Assembly: GCA_018610095.1 (NCBI GenBank)
Contig: JAHEOB010000150.1
Coordinates: 1-9,014 of the forward strand
DNA from: Halothece sp. MAG
GTDB taxonomy: Bacteria; Cyanobacteriota; Cyanobacteriia; Cyanobacteriales; Rubidibacteraceae
Reading direction: 5' to 3'
Length of the DNA: 9,014 nt
Shown here: one piece after another, positions 1-6,849 of the stretch
How the letters are laid out: every line of letters begins with the position of its first letter
Position numbering within the stretch: position 1 is the first letter of the stretch
Made by a program: the position numbers and the translations under genes
The notes under the pieces: model-generated
What the model saw: only the letters and a program-made list of their open reading frames with translations
What the model was told of the DNA's origin: nothing
Databases searched by the model: none

Positions 1-1
1 A

Positions 2-280
2 ACGGATTGTGTGTATCGCGCTACGATTTGGGATGTGGTAATTCACCCAGAATATCGCGGAATTGGTTTAGGCAGTAAATTAGTGGAAACCATGCTTGCC
101 CATCCCAGATTAAATCAAGTAGAACGTGTTTATTTAATGACAACTTATCAACAAGATTTTTATCAACAAATTGGCTTTCAAGAAAATCCAACAACGACCA
201 TGGTCATTTATAATAATGATTTTCCACAGCATCAGATTTCATCAGACATTTCCCAGACTGCTTCGGCCCGATTTGATTGA
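2..280 (+). CDS. GNAT-family N-acetyltransferase, Ycf52-like (3' part only)
   Basis: This is the C-terminal part of an acetyl-CoA-dependent N-acetyltransferase; the 5' end lies outside the window and the frame is open from base 2. The visible part starts in beta-strand 4 (ATIWDVVIHPEYRG) and continues into the acetyl-CoA pyrophosphate loop RGIGLGSKL, the family's R-x-x-G-x-G/A signature. It then has the later strand/helix with LMTTYQQDFYQQIGF, where the Y and the GF pair are typical of GNAT motif B. The wording ATIWDVVIHPEYRG is characteristic of the cyanobacterial/plastid Ycf52 group, which includes proteins reported as serotonin or lysine acetyltransferases; the substrate cannot be read from sequence. 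A polar tail of about 20 residues follows the fold. The GTG at 11 is internal to the conserved strand and is not a start. A deacetylase-family gene follows 49 bp downstream on the same strand. Confidence 0.9.
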   Translation, partial: TDCVYRATIWDVVIHPEYRGIGLGSKLVETMLAHPRLNQVERVYLMTTYQQDFYQQIGFQENPTTTMVIYNNDFPQHQISSDISQTASARFD

Positions 281-329
281 TAGCAGCGCGCATTGGGCAT
301 AAATTAACTAGCGTTCCTTCAAGCCCGTT

Positions 330-1241
330 ATGTCGTTACCCATTATTTATCATCCTGATTATGTTACCCCCTTACCGCCGAAACATCGCTTTCCCATGGG
401 GAAGTTTCGTTTGCTTTATGAGATTTTATTAGCGGATGACATTATTCAACCGCAGCAGGTCTATCAACCAGAATTGCCTCCACAACAATGGCTAGAATTG
501 GTTCATACCCCAGAGTATGTACAAGCCTATTGTCAGGGAACGATTGATGCCAAAGCGCAACGACGGATTGGACTTCCTTGGAGTGAGGGGTTAGTTCATC
601 GCACCTGTATTGCTGTTGGAGGAACGATTTTAACGGCAAAATTGGCTTTGCAACATGGGATTGCTTGTAATACGGCTGGAGGAACTCATCATGCCTTTCC
701 CCATTATGGTTCAGGGTTTTGTATTTTTAATGACTTAGCAGTTGCTGCTTCCGTCATGCTGGCGTTGGGATTGGTCCAAAAAATTTTAATTGTAGATTTG
801 GATGTGCATCAAGGAGATGGAACAGCATTTATTTTTCAAAACGATCCTAGGGTTTTTACCTTTTCCATGCACTGTGGTGAGAATTTTCCCAGTCGAAAAC
901 AATGCAGTGATTTAGATATTCCCTTACCACAAGGATTAGAAGATGATGGCTATCTACAGATTTTGGCGAAACAGTTACCTGATCTTTTAAGTGAGGTGAA
1001 ACCTGATCTGGTGTTTTATGATGCTGGGGTTGATCCCCATGTGCAAGATCGCTTAGGGAAATTAGCCTTAACGGATACCGGCCTTTATCGGCGCGATCGC
1101 GCTGTTTTAAGTAATTGCTTAGCCTATGGTTATCCCACTGCTTGTGTCATTGGAGGAGGATATAGCGATAATATTGCTCAATTAGCGCAACGGCATAGCT
1201 TATTACATCGTGCTGCCATCACAGTCTTTCAACCACAATAA
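330..1241 (+). CDS. Histone deacetylase-family (class IV-like) zinc amidohydrolase
   Basis: Predicted cytoplasmic zinc hydrolase of the arginase/deacetylase fold that removes acyl groups from amines (acetyl-lysine, acetylpolyamine or similar), 303 aa. Visible landmarks are the tandem histidines H120-H121 in GGTHHAFPHYGSGF, the DLDVHQGDGT loop supplying zinc ligands D158 and H160, the third ligand D235 in DAGVDPH, and the transition-state tyrosine Y278 in IGGGY. All catalytic positions are therefore present. The HQG rather than HHG wording after the zinc loop and the DRLGKL stretch at 240-245 resemble class IV (HDAC11-type) members more than AcuC or class I. There is no signal peptide or membrane segment. 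The ATG at 330 is the first start that gives a standard N-terminus, but no clear Shine-Dalgarno precedes it. It follows the GNAT gene by 49 bp and is closed by a stem-loop. The native substrate is unknown, since cyanobacteria lack histones. Confidence 0.92.
   Translation: MSLPIIYHPDYVTPLPPKHRFPMGKFRLLYEILLADDIIQPQQVYQPELPPQQWLELVHTPEYVQAYCQGTIDAKAQRRIGLPWSEGLVHRTCIAVGGTILTAKLALQHGIACNTAGGTHHAFPHYGSGFCIFNDLAVAASVMLALGLVQKILIVDLDVHQGDGTAFIFQNDPRVFTFSMHCGENFPSRKQCSDLDIPLPQGLEDDGYLQILAKQLPDLLSEVKPDLVFYDAGVDPHVQDRLGKLALTDTGLYRRDRAVLSNCLAYGYPTACVIGGGYSDNIAQLAQRHSLLHRAAITVFQPQ
1093..1100. repeat. HIP1 palindrome (extended, 12 bp)
   Basis: Exact HIP1 octamer GCGATCGC inside the deacetylase-family gene. 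It is the centre of a 12-bp perfect palindrome GCGCGATCGCGC at 1091-1102. HIP1 is the hallmark over-represented octamer of many cyanobacterial genomes. Confidence 0.95.
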
Positions 1242-1271
1242 GTTCCCCCTTTTCACCATGAGAGGGGGAAC
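1242..1271. terminator. Bidirectional stem-loop between convergent genes
   Basis: Perfect 9-bp inverted repeat GTTCCCCCT (1242-1250) and AGGGGGAAC (1263-1271) with a 12-nt loop. It begins directly after the stop codon of the deacetylase-family gene and lies 36 bp beyond the petE stop. The GC-rich base and position between converging genes indicate a terminator usable from both sides. No T-run follows on either strand, so it may instead act as an RNA 3'-end stabiliser. Confidence 0.75.
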
Positions 1272-1306
1272 TGAACCCTTATTAAAAGAGAGAAACAGAA
1301 ATCTAG

Positions 1307-1702
1307 CTATTCAACAATAAGTTTGCCAGTCATCCCTGCGCCACGATGAGGCTGACAATAATATTCATATTCTCCTTTAGGAGCATCTTCAGGGATGGTG
1401 ATACTATAGCTTTGCCCAGGAGAGAATAGTAGCTTGCTCATGGTTAAGGAGCTAGCAATAGATTCTGCTCCCTCAGGCACGTCACTGCTTTCAAACACCA
1501 CGTTATGGGGGGCAAGCTTATTCATGACAAATTCCACACTATCTCCTGGACTAACACTTAAAGTTTCAGGAACATAGACTAATTGCCCTGTATCAGAACC
1601 CATTTTTACTTGATGAGTTGCTGCTTGAGCGGGATTCGCGGACAGAGCAAAGGTTGCAATGGTAAAGAAAACTGTTGCCAGAATGAGACCTAATTTTTTC
1701 AT
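1307..1702 (-). CDS. petE: Plastocyanin precursor
   Basis: Small blue copper protein that carries electrons in the thylakoid lumen from cytochrome b6f to photosystem I (and to terminal oxidase). The 131-aa precursor has a Sec-type signal: a KK n-region, a hydrophobic core at about residues 4-20, and an AQA/A cleavage motif near residue 27. This leaves a mature domain of about 104 aa, the usual length. The copper ligands are all visible: H66 in NKLAPHNVVF, and C116, H119 and M124 in YYCQPHRGAGMTG. The ATG at 1702 gives a normal signal peptide; only weak purine-rich sequence precedes it. It stands alone, converging on the deacetylase-family gene and divergent from ilvC. In cyanobacteria petE is commonly copper-induced; the upstream region holds TTACA repeats that might be operator half-sites, but this is not proven here. 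Confidence 0.98.
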   Translation of the reverse strand: MKKLGLILATVFFTIATFALSANPAQAATHQVKMGSDTGQLVYVPETLSVSPGDSVEFVMNKLAPHNVVFESSDVPEGAESIASSLTMSKLLFSPGQSYSITIPEDAPKGEYEYYCQPHRGAGMTGKLIVE

Positions 1703-1953
1703 AGTATCTTAAAACGTTAATTATTGTAACTGTAATCGACACATTCTATTTTAGGAGAAATTGGCTAAAAATTTAAGTCTAAATCTAATAAATGTTTTTT
1801 ATTGGGAAGTAAAGCTCTCTAATATTATTTTAAAATGTTATCTTGTTTCGGCAACCCCTCAAGCAATTCCCTTGTGGCAGCATGATGGTCTGCTTTCTTA
1901 ATTTGAGGATTACATAATACACTTTTAACTGATGATAGATAAGGAGATTGATT
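1703..1953. promoter_or_regulatory. Divergent petE / ilvC spacer
   Basis: AT-rich, 251-bp non-coding spacer that must hold promoters for both flanking genes. On the minus strand a -10-like TACAAT (1728-1723) lies about 20 bp before the petE ATG and overlaps tandem TTACA words. Towards ilvC, CATAAT at 1913-1918 is a possible -10 without a good -35. No strong hairpin or recognisable riboswitch is visible. Two very short ORFs (1835-1885 and 1882-1917) occur in the presumed ilvC leader but have no good ribosome binding sites. Confidence 0.45.
1941..1946 (+). promoter_or_regulatory. ilvC ribosome binding site
   Basis: AAGGAG, 7 nt before the ATG at 1954, a near-ideal Shine-Dalgarno. It decides the start in favour of ATG 1954 over the in-frame TTG at 1948, which would overlap the site. 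Confidence 0.85.
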
Positions 1954-2952
1954 ATGGCACGAATGTATTATGACGAAGATGCCAACTTAGACCTGTTAAT
2001 GAATAAAACCGTTGCCATTATTGGCTTTGGTTCTCAGGGTCATGCCCATGCCCTTAATCTCAAAGATAGTGGCGTGAATGTCATTGTTGGCTTGTATCAA
2101 GGCAGTAAATCTGCTGCCAAGGCAGAAGCAGCAGGATTAACGGTCAAACCTGTGGCGGAAGCGGCTCAAGCTGCTGATGTCATTACGGTATTACTTCCTG
2201 ACGAAGTGCAGAAAACGGTTTATCAAGAAGAAATTGAACCCTATTTAAATGCCGATAAAATGCTAGTGTTTGCCCATGGCTTTAATATTCATTTTGGGCA
2301 AATTGTGCCACCTTCTGGGGTAGATGTGGTAATGATTGCTCCCAAAGGCCCTGGGCATTTAGTGAGACGAACCTACGAACAAGGAGAAGGGGTTCCCTGT
2401 CTGTTTGCTATTTTCCAAGATGAAAGTGGGCAAGGGCGCGATCGCGCTATGGCGTATGCTAAAGGCATTGGGGGAACGCGTGCCGGCATTTTAGAAACCA
2501 CTTTCCGCGAAGAAACCGAAACCGACTTATTTGGTGAACAATCGGTTCTTTGCGGGGGACTCAGTGCCTTAATCAAAACGGGATATGAAACCTTAGTGGA
2601 AGCAGGTTATCAACCAGAACTTGCCTATTTTGAATGCCTCCATGAAGTCAAATTAATTGTTGATTTAGTTGTGGAAGGGGGACTTGCCAATATGCGCAAT
2701 AGTATTTCTAACACGGCAGAGTATGGGGATTATACTCGGGGATCACGGGTTGTTAATGAACAAACTCGCCAAGAAATGAGAAAGATTTTATCGGAAATTC
2801 AATCAGGAGAATTTGCCCGAGAATATGTGTTAGAAAATCAAACCGGCAAACCCGTTTTACAGTCGAACCGTCGTCGCGAATCAGAACATTCCATAGAAGA
2901 AGTTGGCAAAGATTTACGAGGAATGTTTAGTTGGTCGAAGAAGGCGAAGTAG
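1954..2952 (+). CDS. ilvC: Ketol-acid reductoisomerase (NADP+), class I
   Basis: Second common enzyme of valine/leucine/isoleucine synthesis: Mg2+-dependent alkyl migration and NADPH reduction of acetolactate or acetohydroxybutyrate, in the cytoplasm. The 332 aa match the short class I form. The N-terminal Rossmann domain (about 1-182) shows GFGSQGHAHALNL at 24-36 and a cofactor phosphate loop GLYQGSKS at 46-53, whose serines fit NADPH. H108 (AHGFNIHFG) and K131 (APKGPGH) are active-site residues. The C-terminal knotted domain carries the metal ligands D191 and E195 (DLFGEQ), E227 and E231 (ECLHE), and S252 (SISNTAEYG). The start is set by AAGGAG 7 nt upstream. The gene stands alone; its last 26 bp overlap the end of the converging M16 peptidase gene, and no terminator is seen before that overlap. 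Confidence 0.98.
   Translation: MARMYYDEDANLDLLMNKTVAIIGFGSQGHAHALNLKDSGVNVIVGLYQGSKSAAKAEAAGLTVKPVAEAAQAADVITVLLPDEVQKTVYQEEIEPYLNADKMLVFAHGFNIHFGQIVPPSGVDVVMIAPKGPGHLVRRTYEQGEGVPCLFAIFQDESGQGRDRAMAYAKGIGGTRAGILETTFREETETDLFGEQSVLCGGLSALIKTGYETLVEAGYQPELAYFECLHEVKLIVDLVVEGGLANMRNSISNTAEYGDYTRGSRVVNEQTRQEMRKILSEIQSGEFAREYVLENQTGKPVLQSNRRRESEHSIEEVGKDLRGMFSWSKKAK
2438..2445. repeat. HIP1 palindrome (extended, 12 bp)
   Basis: Exact GCGATCGC inside ilvC, in the same 12-bp palindromic context (GCGCGATCGCGC at 2436-2447) as the copy at 1091-1102. Confidence 0.95.
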
Positions 2953-4228
2953 GTAACATGACCACCAGACCGTATGCCTCAGACGATAAATAGGTTTGGG
3001 CTGCGGTTTGGATATCCTCAGGGGTTAACTGATAAATTTTGTCAGGATAATTAATGGCAGGATCAACTTCTCCTAGTTGGGAAAAGAAGTAGCCATAGCG
3101 TAAGGCGCGATCGCTGGGCGTTTCGTTGGCAAAAATAAAGCGATTGGCAACTTTGGTTTGGATATGGTTTAATTGTTCCTGACTAATCGGTTCATTTTGT
3201 AAGCGTGCAATTTCGTCCGTAATCGCCGTTTCCACGGTTTCTAAATGATCCACCGGTAATCGTGCCGAAATCGAAAAATTGCCTTGTAGTTTTTGAGGGG
3301 AATTGCCAGCCGCGATCGCGCTTACTAATTGTTGTTCTTCTCGTAATTGACGGAATAAGCGTGACACTCTCCCTTGTCCTAAAATGGCTGCTAAAACATC
3401 CAAGGCATAGGTTTGTTCTAAACAATTCAACCCTGGAACGCGCCAAAACATAACCAATTGGGCTTGTTGGAGTTGCCAATCGCTTTCTTCACGGCGGACG
3501 ATTTTGGAGAAGGGGGGTTCGGCTGCAGGAAAAGATACATTAGTGGGTTGCGAAGACTGGCACTGAGGAGCAATTTGTTCCCAAGCATCCATTACGGTTT
3601 GAATCATGGTTTCTGGTGATAAATTCCCCACTGCCGTTACCGTCATATTGGCAGGATGATACCACTGACGATGGAACTGGCGCATTTGTTGGGGAATGAG
3701 TTGAGAAATGATATCCGCTGAACCTAACACGGGGCGACGATAAGGAAGGGATTCAAAACAGATTTCCATTGCGCGAGTATAAATTCTGCGCATGGGATGA
3801 TCGTCACTGCGGCGAATCTCCTCTAAGACGACCTGTTGTTCCCGCCAAAATTCTTCTTCTGGAAGACTGGGGTTACTCACCAACTCCAACAGCGAGGGCG
3901 CAAGTTTCTTAAAATGCTGCGGAGCAACTGTAATATAGTAATGAGTATAGTCTTGGCTGGTGCCAGCATTCATCATCCCGCCATGTTGTTCCACAAGGCG
4001 ATCAAATTCCCCCGGTTGTAAATGGGGCGTTCCCTTAAACATCATGTGTTCTAAAAAATGCGCCATCCCATTGATTTCATCGGGTTCAACCGCCGATCCC
4101 ACCTTAAACCAGATATTAAGGTTAACCGCTTCCACGGGAACTTGTTCCGCAATAATGGTTAAGCCATTACTGAGTCGGTGGATGGTTGGGGAATTACTGG
4201 AGGGTGCTTGAGAAAACGTTGTGGTCAT
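2927..4228 (-). CDS. M16 family zinc metallopeptidase (pitrilysin/MPP-like)
   Basis: Predicted inverzincin that degrades or processes short peptides in a clam-shell chamber, 433 aa, the usual length of a one-half M16B subunit. The inverted zinc motif HFLEH is at 57-61, with H57 and H61 as ligands and E60 as the base. The distal ligand is most likely E137 in VVLEEIRRSDDHP, about 76 residues on. The second, non-catalytic half contains GRVSRLFRQLREEQQL (about 286-301) and ends with the conserved R/Y region in ETPSDRALRYGYF. No signal peptide is evident. M16B proteins often act as pairs of active and inactive subunits encoded side by side; no partner gene is adjacent here. The ATG at 4228 has no strong Shine-Dalgarno. 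An intrinsic terminator separates it from the upstream fusion gene, and its 3' end overlaps ilvC. The exact substrate is unknown. Confidence 0.93.
   Translation of the reverse strand: MTTTFSQAPSSNSPTIHRLSNGLTIIAEQVPVEAVNLNIWFKVGSAVEPDEINGMAHFLEHMMFKGTPHLQPGEFDRLVEQHGGMMNAGTSQDYTHYYITVAPQHFKKLAPSLLELVSNPSLPEEEFWREQQVVLEEIRRSDDHPMRRIYTRAMEICFESLPYRRPVLGSADIISQLIPQQMRQFHRQWYHPANMTVTAVGNLSPETMIQTVMDAWEQIAPQCQSSQPTNVSFPAAEPPFSKIVRREESDWQLQQAQLVMFWRVPGLNCLEQTYALDVLAAILGQGRVSRLFRQLREEQQLVSAIAAGNSPQKLQGNFSISARLPVDHLETVETAITDEIARLQNEPISQEQLNHIQTKVANRFIFANETPSDRALRYGYFFSQLGEVDPAINYPDKIYQLTPEDIQTAAQTYLSSEAYGLVVMLPTSPSSTN
3107..3114. repeat. HIP1 palindrome
   Basis: Exact GCGATCGC inside the M16 peptidase gene; the flanks are not symmetric beyond the core octamer. 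Confidence 0.93.
3312..3319. repeat. HIP1 palindrome (10 bp)
   Basis: Exact GCGATCGC inside the M16 peptidase gene, extended to the 10-bp palindrome CGCGATCGCG at 3311-3320. Confidence 0.94.
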
Positions 4229-4263
4229 GATTACTTTGCTATGGCTAACTCGTTTTTTTAAAA

Positions 4264-4293
4264 ATGATCCCCTCCTAAACGAGAGAGGATCAT
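4264..4293 (-). terminator. Intrinsic terminator after the nucleotidyltransferase fusion gene
   Basis: Read on the minus strand, an 11-bp stem ATGATCCTCTC / GAGGGGATCAT (one G-U pair) with an 8-nt loop is followed by a short T-run (TTTTT including the last stem base) and then an A-run. It lies 13 bp after the stop of the fusion gene and 35 bp before the peptidase ATG, so it should end or attenuate transcription between them. Confidence 0.8.
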
Positions 4294-4306
4294 CTGGGAT
4301 ACGCCC

Positions 4307-6838
4307 TTAAACGTTAACGGCTTCTACGCCTTGTTCTTGATCAATAAACTGTTGCACTCGTTGACGATATTCTCGCAAGGAATTATCCACCCATTCGCGA
4401 TCGTCACCATTGGCAACAATGTGAACTAATGGTTCACTGGCATCAGGTAACACCAATACCCAATTATCCGTTTGCGGTTCAAGAACTTTCACTCCATCAA
4501 TGAGTTCTAATTTTTCCGCAGGATGGGTTTCTACCAAATACCGCATTAAGCTACCTTTGACCGTCCAAGGACAACGCATGGTGTAAGATTTATGACAGAC
4601 ACGGGGCAGCTCAGTCCGAATTTCCGCTAAGGAACGTTCCTGTACTGTCAACATTTCAATGACTTTAGCAATACAGAACATGGCATCAAAGCCAGGATGT
4701 AATTGCGGGAAAATAAAGCCCGTGTCCCCACTGCCGCCTAATGCGACATTGGAATGTTGTTGCGCTGCCTCCATTAATGCCGTGGGACTAGCTTTGGTCC
4801 GAATAACTTTGCCATCATGACGGCGTACAATTTGTTCCACCGCACTAGAGGCATGAACGGGAACAACCACTGTGCTGCGAGGATGAGCGGTCATCATCAT
4901 ATCAACCATCAATGCGGTTAAGGTTTCCCCGCGAATCGGTAATCCCGCTTCATCTACCAAAGTTAATCGCTCACCATTGGCAGCGACTTGGACGCCCATA
5001 TTGGCTTTGAGAGCTTCTACCACTTGACCCAACTCATTGAGTAAGGTTTCCCGTTCCTCACTGGATAATGCCGTTTGACTCAAGCTGGCATTTAAGACCA
5101 CCGCATCACAACCAAATTTCCCTAATAAAACGGGTAAAACAGCACCTGAAACCGCATAAGCATAATCAATGACAACTTTTGCCCGACTGTTATTAACGGC
5201 TTCTACATTGAGATGGGTTTCAAAGCCATGGCTATAAATATCGAGCGTTTCACTGGGATAGAAGACTTGACCAATTTCAGGAATTGGGACGCGCCGTAGA
5301 TCCTCTTTAAAGTAAGCCCCTTCGATTTTCTTCTCTTTCGCTTTGGAAATATTGATGCCTTGTTCATTCAAAAATTCAATCAACAGGTGATCGTGGCGAT
5401 TGGGATGTAACCGCACATGAATGCCTCCTTCTACCCCTAAGGTGGGAATCGTGGTTCGGGTAATGGGTAGGGCAGTGGCTTCTAAGTTTTGAATATTAAC
5501 TCCTGTTGACATCAGTCCTGAAACTAAGGACCGAGTGACCATACGAGACACACTTCGTTGATCCCGAGAAATAGTAACCTTTGCCCCAGGTTTAAGCGTT
5601 GAGCCGTAAGCAGCACCTAGTTTAACGGCAAATTCAGGGGTAATATCAATATTAGCAATGCCTGTTACCCCTTGCTGTCCAAACAGATTACGCTGCGCCA
5701 TATTGCCCCAAATTAGGTTGATATTTAAAGTAGCCCCGGACTCAATTTGTTTATTGGGCCAGACTCTTACCCCTTGGCTAATCTGTGCTTCTTCACCAAC
5801 GGCACATAACGATCCCAGTGTCACTCCTTCTTGAATATGGGCTCGCCGATCCACGCGCACGCCACGGGCAATGGAACAAGCCCAAAGATGCGATTGTTCC
5901 CCAATGACAACCCCATTCCAAATAATGGGACGTTTGAGATCGGCTTCTGCACCAATGGTGACATTATCGCCAATAATCGTTCCCGCTTCAATATTGACAC
6001 GAGGACCGATGCGACAGTTACTGCCAATCATGACAGGGGGTTCAATATTGACACTAGAGTCAATTGCCGTATTTTCCCCAACCCATATCCCTGGCGATTG
6101 TTCTGAATAAGCAAATTCCAGTTCTACCTTTCCTTGCAGGGCTTCGTATTGCGATTCGCGATAGGCTTCCAGATGGCCCACATCACACCAGTAATTGTCA
6201 GCAGCAACATACCCATACATGGGTTCGCCCCGTTCTAGGAGTAAGGGGAATAAATCTTTAGAAAAATCACATTCTTCGTTTTGCGGTAGATATTGTAAGA
6301 CTTCCGGTTCAAGGATATAAGTGCCTGTATTAACCGTATCTGAGAAGATTTCACTACTAGAGGGTTTTTCTAAGAAGCGTTGAATTCGATAATCTTGATC
6401 GGTAATGACCACACCAAATTCCACTGGATTAGGAACTCGTGCTAAAACCAGTGTTGCTTTTGATTGTTTTTGCTTATGAAATTCAATGGCAGCAGACAGA
6501 TCAAAGTCTGTCATGCTATCACCACTGATAACAAGAAAGGTATCATCCAGTAATTCTTCGACATTTTTGACACAGCCTGCGGTTCCTAGGGGTTGTTCCT
6601 CTTCCACGGCATAGGTCATTTGCACCCCAAATTCACTACCATCCCCAAAATAATCTCGCATTACATCAGGGAGATAGTGTAGAGTGGCAATAATTTCGTT
6701 GATGTTATGCCGTTTCAATAAGTTCACAATATGTTCTGCCATGGGACGATTGAGAACTGGAACCATTGGTTTCGGCAGATCACAAGTGAGGGGTCGCAGC
6801 CGAGTGCCCGAGCCGCCAGCCATTAGCACTGCACGCAT
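4307..6838 (-). CDS. NDP-sugar pyrophosphorylase / beta-helix / phosphomannomutase-like fusion
   Basis: Three-domain cyanobacterial protein usually annotated mannose-1-phosphate guanylyltransferase, 843 aa. Residues 1-235 are a nucleotidyltransferase that makes an NDP-sugar from NTP and sugar-1-phosphate: MAGGSGTRLRPLT with K23 in LPKPM, metal Asp D107 (SGDSMTDFDL), EKP at 157-159, NTGTY at 170-174 and D219 in YWCDVG are all present. Residues about 250-375 form a left-handed beta-helix of hexapeptide repeats (IGDNVTIGAEA and similar). Residues about 384-830 have the phosphohexomutase fold, but its signatures are altered: H478 sits where the phospho-serine is expected, and A619-A620-N621-G622-E623-R624 replaces the DxDxDR metal loop. 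The N-terminal half should be active; mutase activity is doubtful. GDP-mannose is the conventional product, but UDP- or ADP-glucose type products cannot be excluded. A strong Shine-Dalgarno precedes the ATG. Confidence 0.93.
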   Translation of the reverse strand: MRAVLMAGGSGTRLRPLTCDLPKPMVPVLNRPMAEHIVNLLKRHNINEIIATLHYLPDVMRDYFGDGSEFGVQMTYAVEEEQPLGTAGCVKNVEELLDDTFLVISGDSMTDFDLSAAIEFHKQKQSKATLVLARVPNPVEFGVVITDQDYRIQRFLEKPSSSEIFSDTVNTGTYILEPEVLQYLPQNEECDFSKDLFPLLLERGEPMYGYVAADNYWCDVGHLEAYRESQYEALQGKVELEFAYSEQSPGIWVGENTAIDSSVNIEPPVMIGSNCRIGPRVNIEAGTIIGDNVTIGAEADLKRPIIWNGVVIGEQSHLWACSIARGVRVDRRAHIQEGVTLGSLCAVGEEAQISQGVRVWPNKQIESGATLNINLIWGNMAQRNLFGQQGVTGIANIDITPEFAVKLGAAYGSTLKPGAKVTISRDQRSVSRMVTRSLVSGLMSTGVNIQNLEATALPITRTTIPTLGVEGGIHVRLHPNRHDHLLIEFLNEQGINISKAKEKKIEGAYFKEDLRRVPIPEIGQVFYPSETLDIYSHGFETHLNVEAVNNSRAKVVIDYAYAVSGAVLPVLLGKFGCDAVVLNASLSQTALSSEERETLLNELGQVVEALKANMGVQVAANGERLTLVDEAGLPIRGETLTALMVDMMMTAHPRSTVVVPVHASSAVEQIVRRHDGKVIRTKASPTALMEAAQQHSNVALGGSGDTGFIFPQLHPGFDAMFCIAKVIEMLTVQERSLAEIRTELPRVCHKSYTMRCPWTVKGSLMRYLVETHPAEKLELIDGVKVLEPQTDNWVLVLPDASEPLVHIVANGDDREWVDNSLREYRQRVQQFIDQEQGVEAVNV

Positions 6839-6842
6839 AAAA

Positions 6843-6849
6843 CCTCCTT
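6843..6849 (-). promoter_or_regulatory. Ribosome binding site of the fusion gene
   Basis: On the minus strand AAGGAGG ends 4 nt before the ATG at 6838, a full anti-16S match that confirms this start. Confidence 0.85.

Noticed and set aside
295..326. GGGC...GCCC pair between the GNAT and deacetylase-family genes as a terminator
   Set aside because: Only a 4-bp stem with a 24-nt loop and no T-run; not stable enough to call.
442..639. Minus-strand open frame of 65 codons inside the deacetylase-family gene
   Set aside because: It lies entirely opposite a conserved domain, has no recognisable protein features and no ribosome binding site; it is a shadow of the real frame.
1809..1822. NtcA-type site (GTA-N8-TAC) upstream of ilvC or in the 6850-7057 spacer
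   Set aside because: GTA words at 1809 and 6872 are followed by TAA and TAG rather than TAC at the right distance; no full match found.
1948..1953. TTG start for ilvC two codons upstream
   Set aside because: The TTG lies next to the Shine-Dalgarno itself; ATG 1954 has ideal spacing and gives the usual KARI N-terminus.
5821..6261. Several open frames on both strands opposite the beta-helix region of the fusion gene
   Set aside because: The repetitive hexapeptide coding sequence lacks stops in other frames by composition; the translations are low in plausible protein character and overlap a certain gene.
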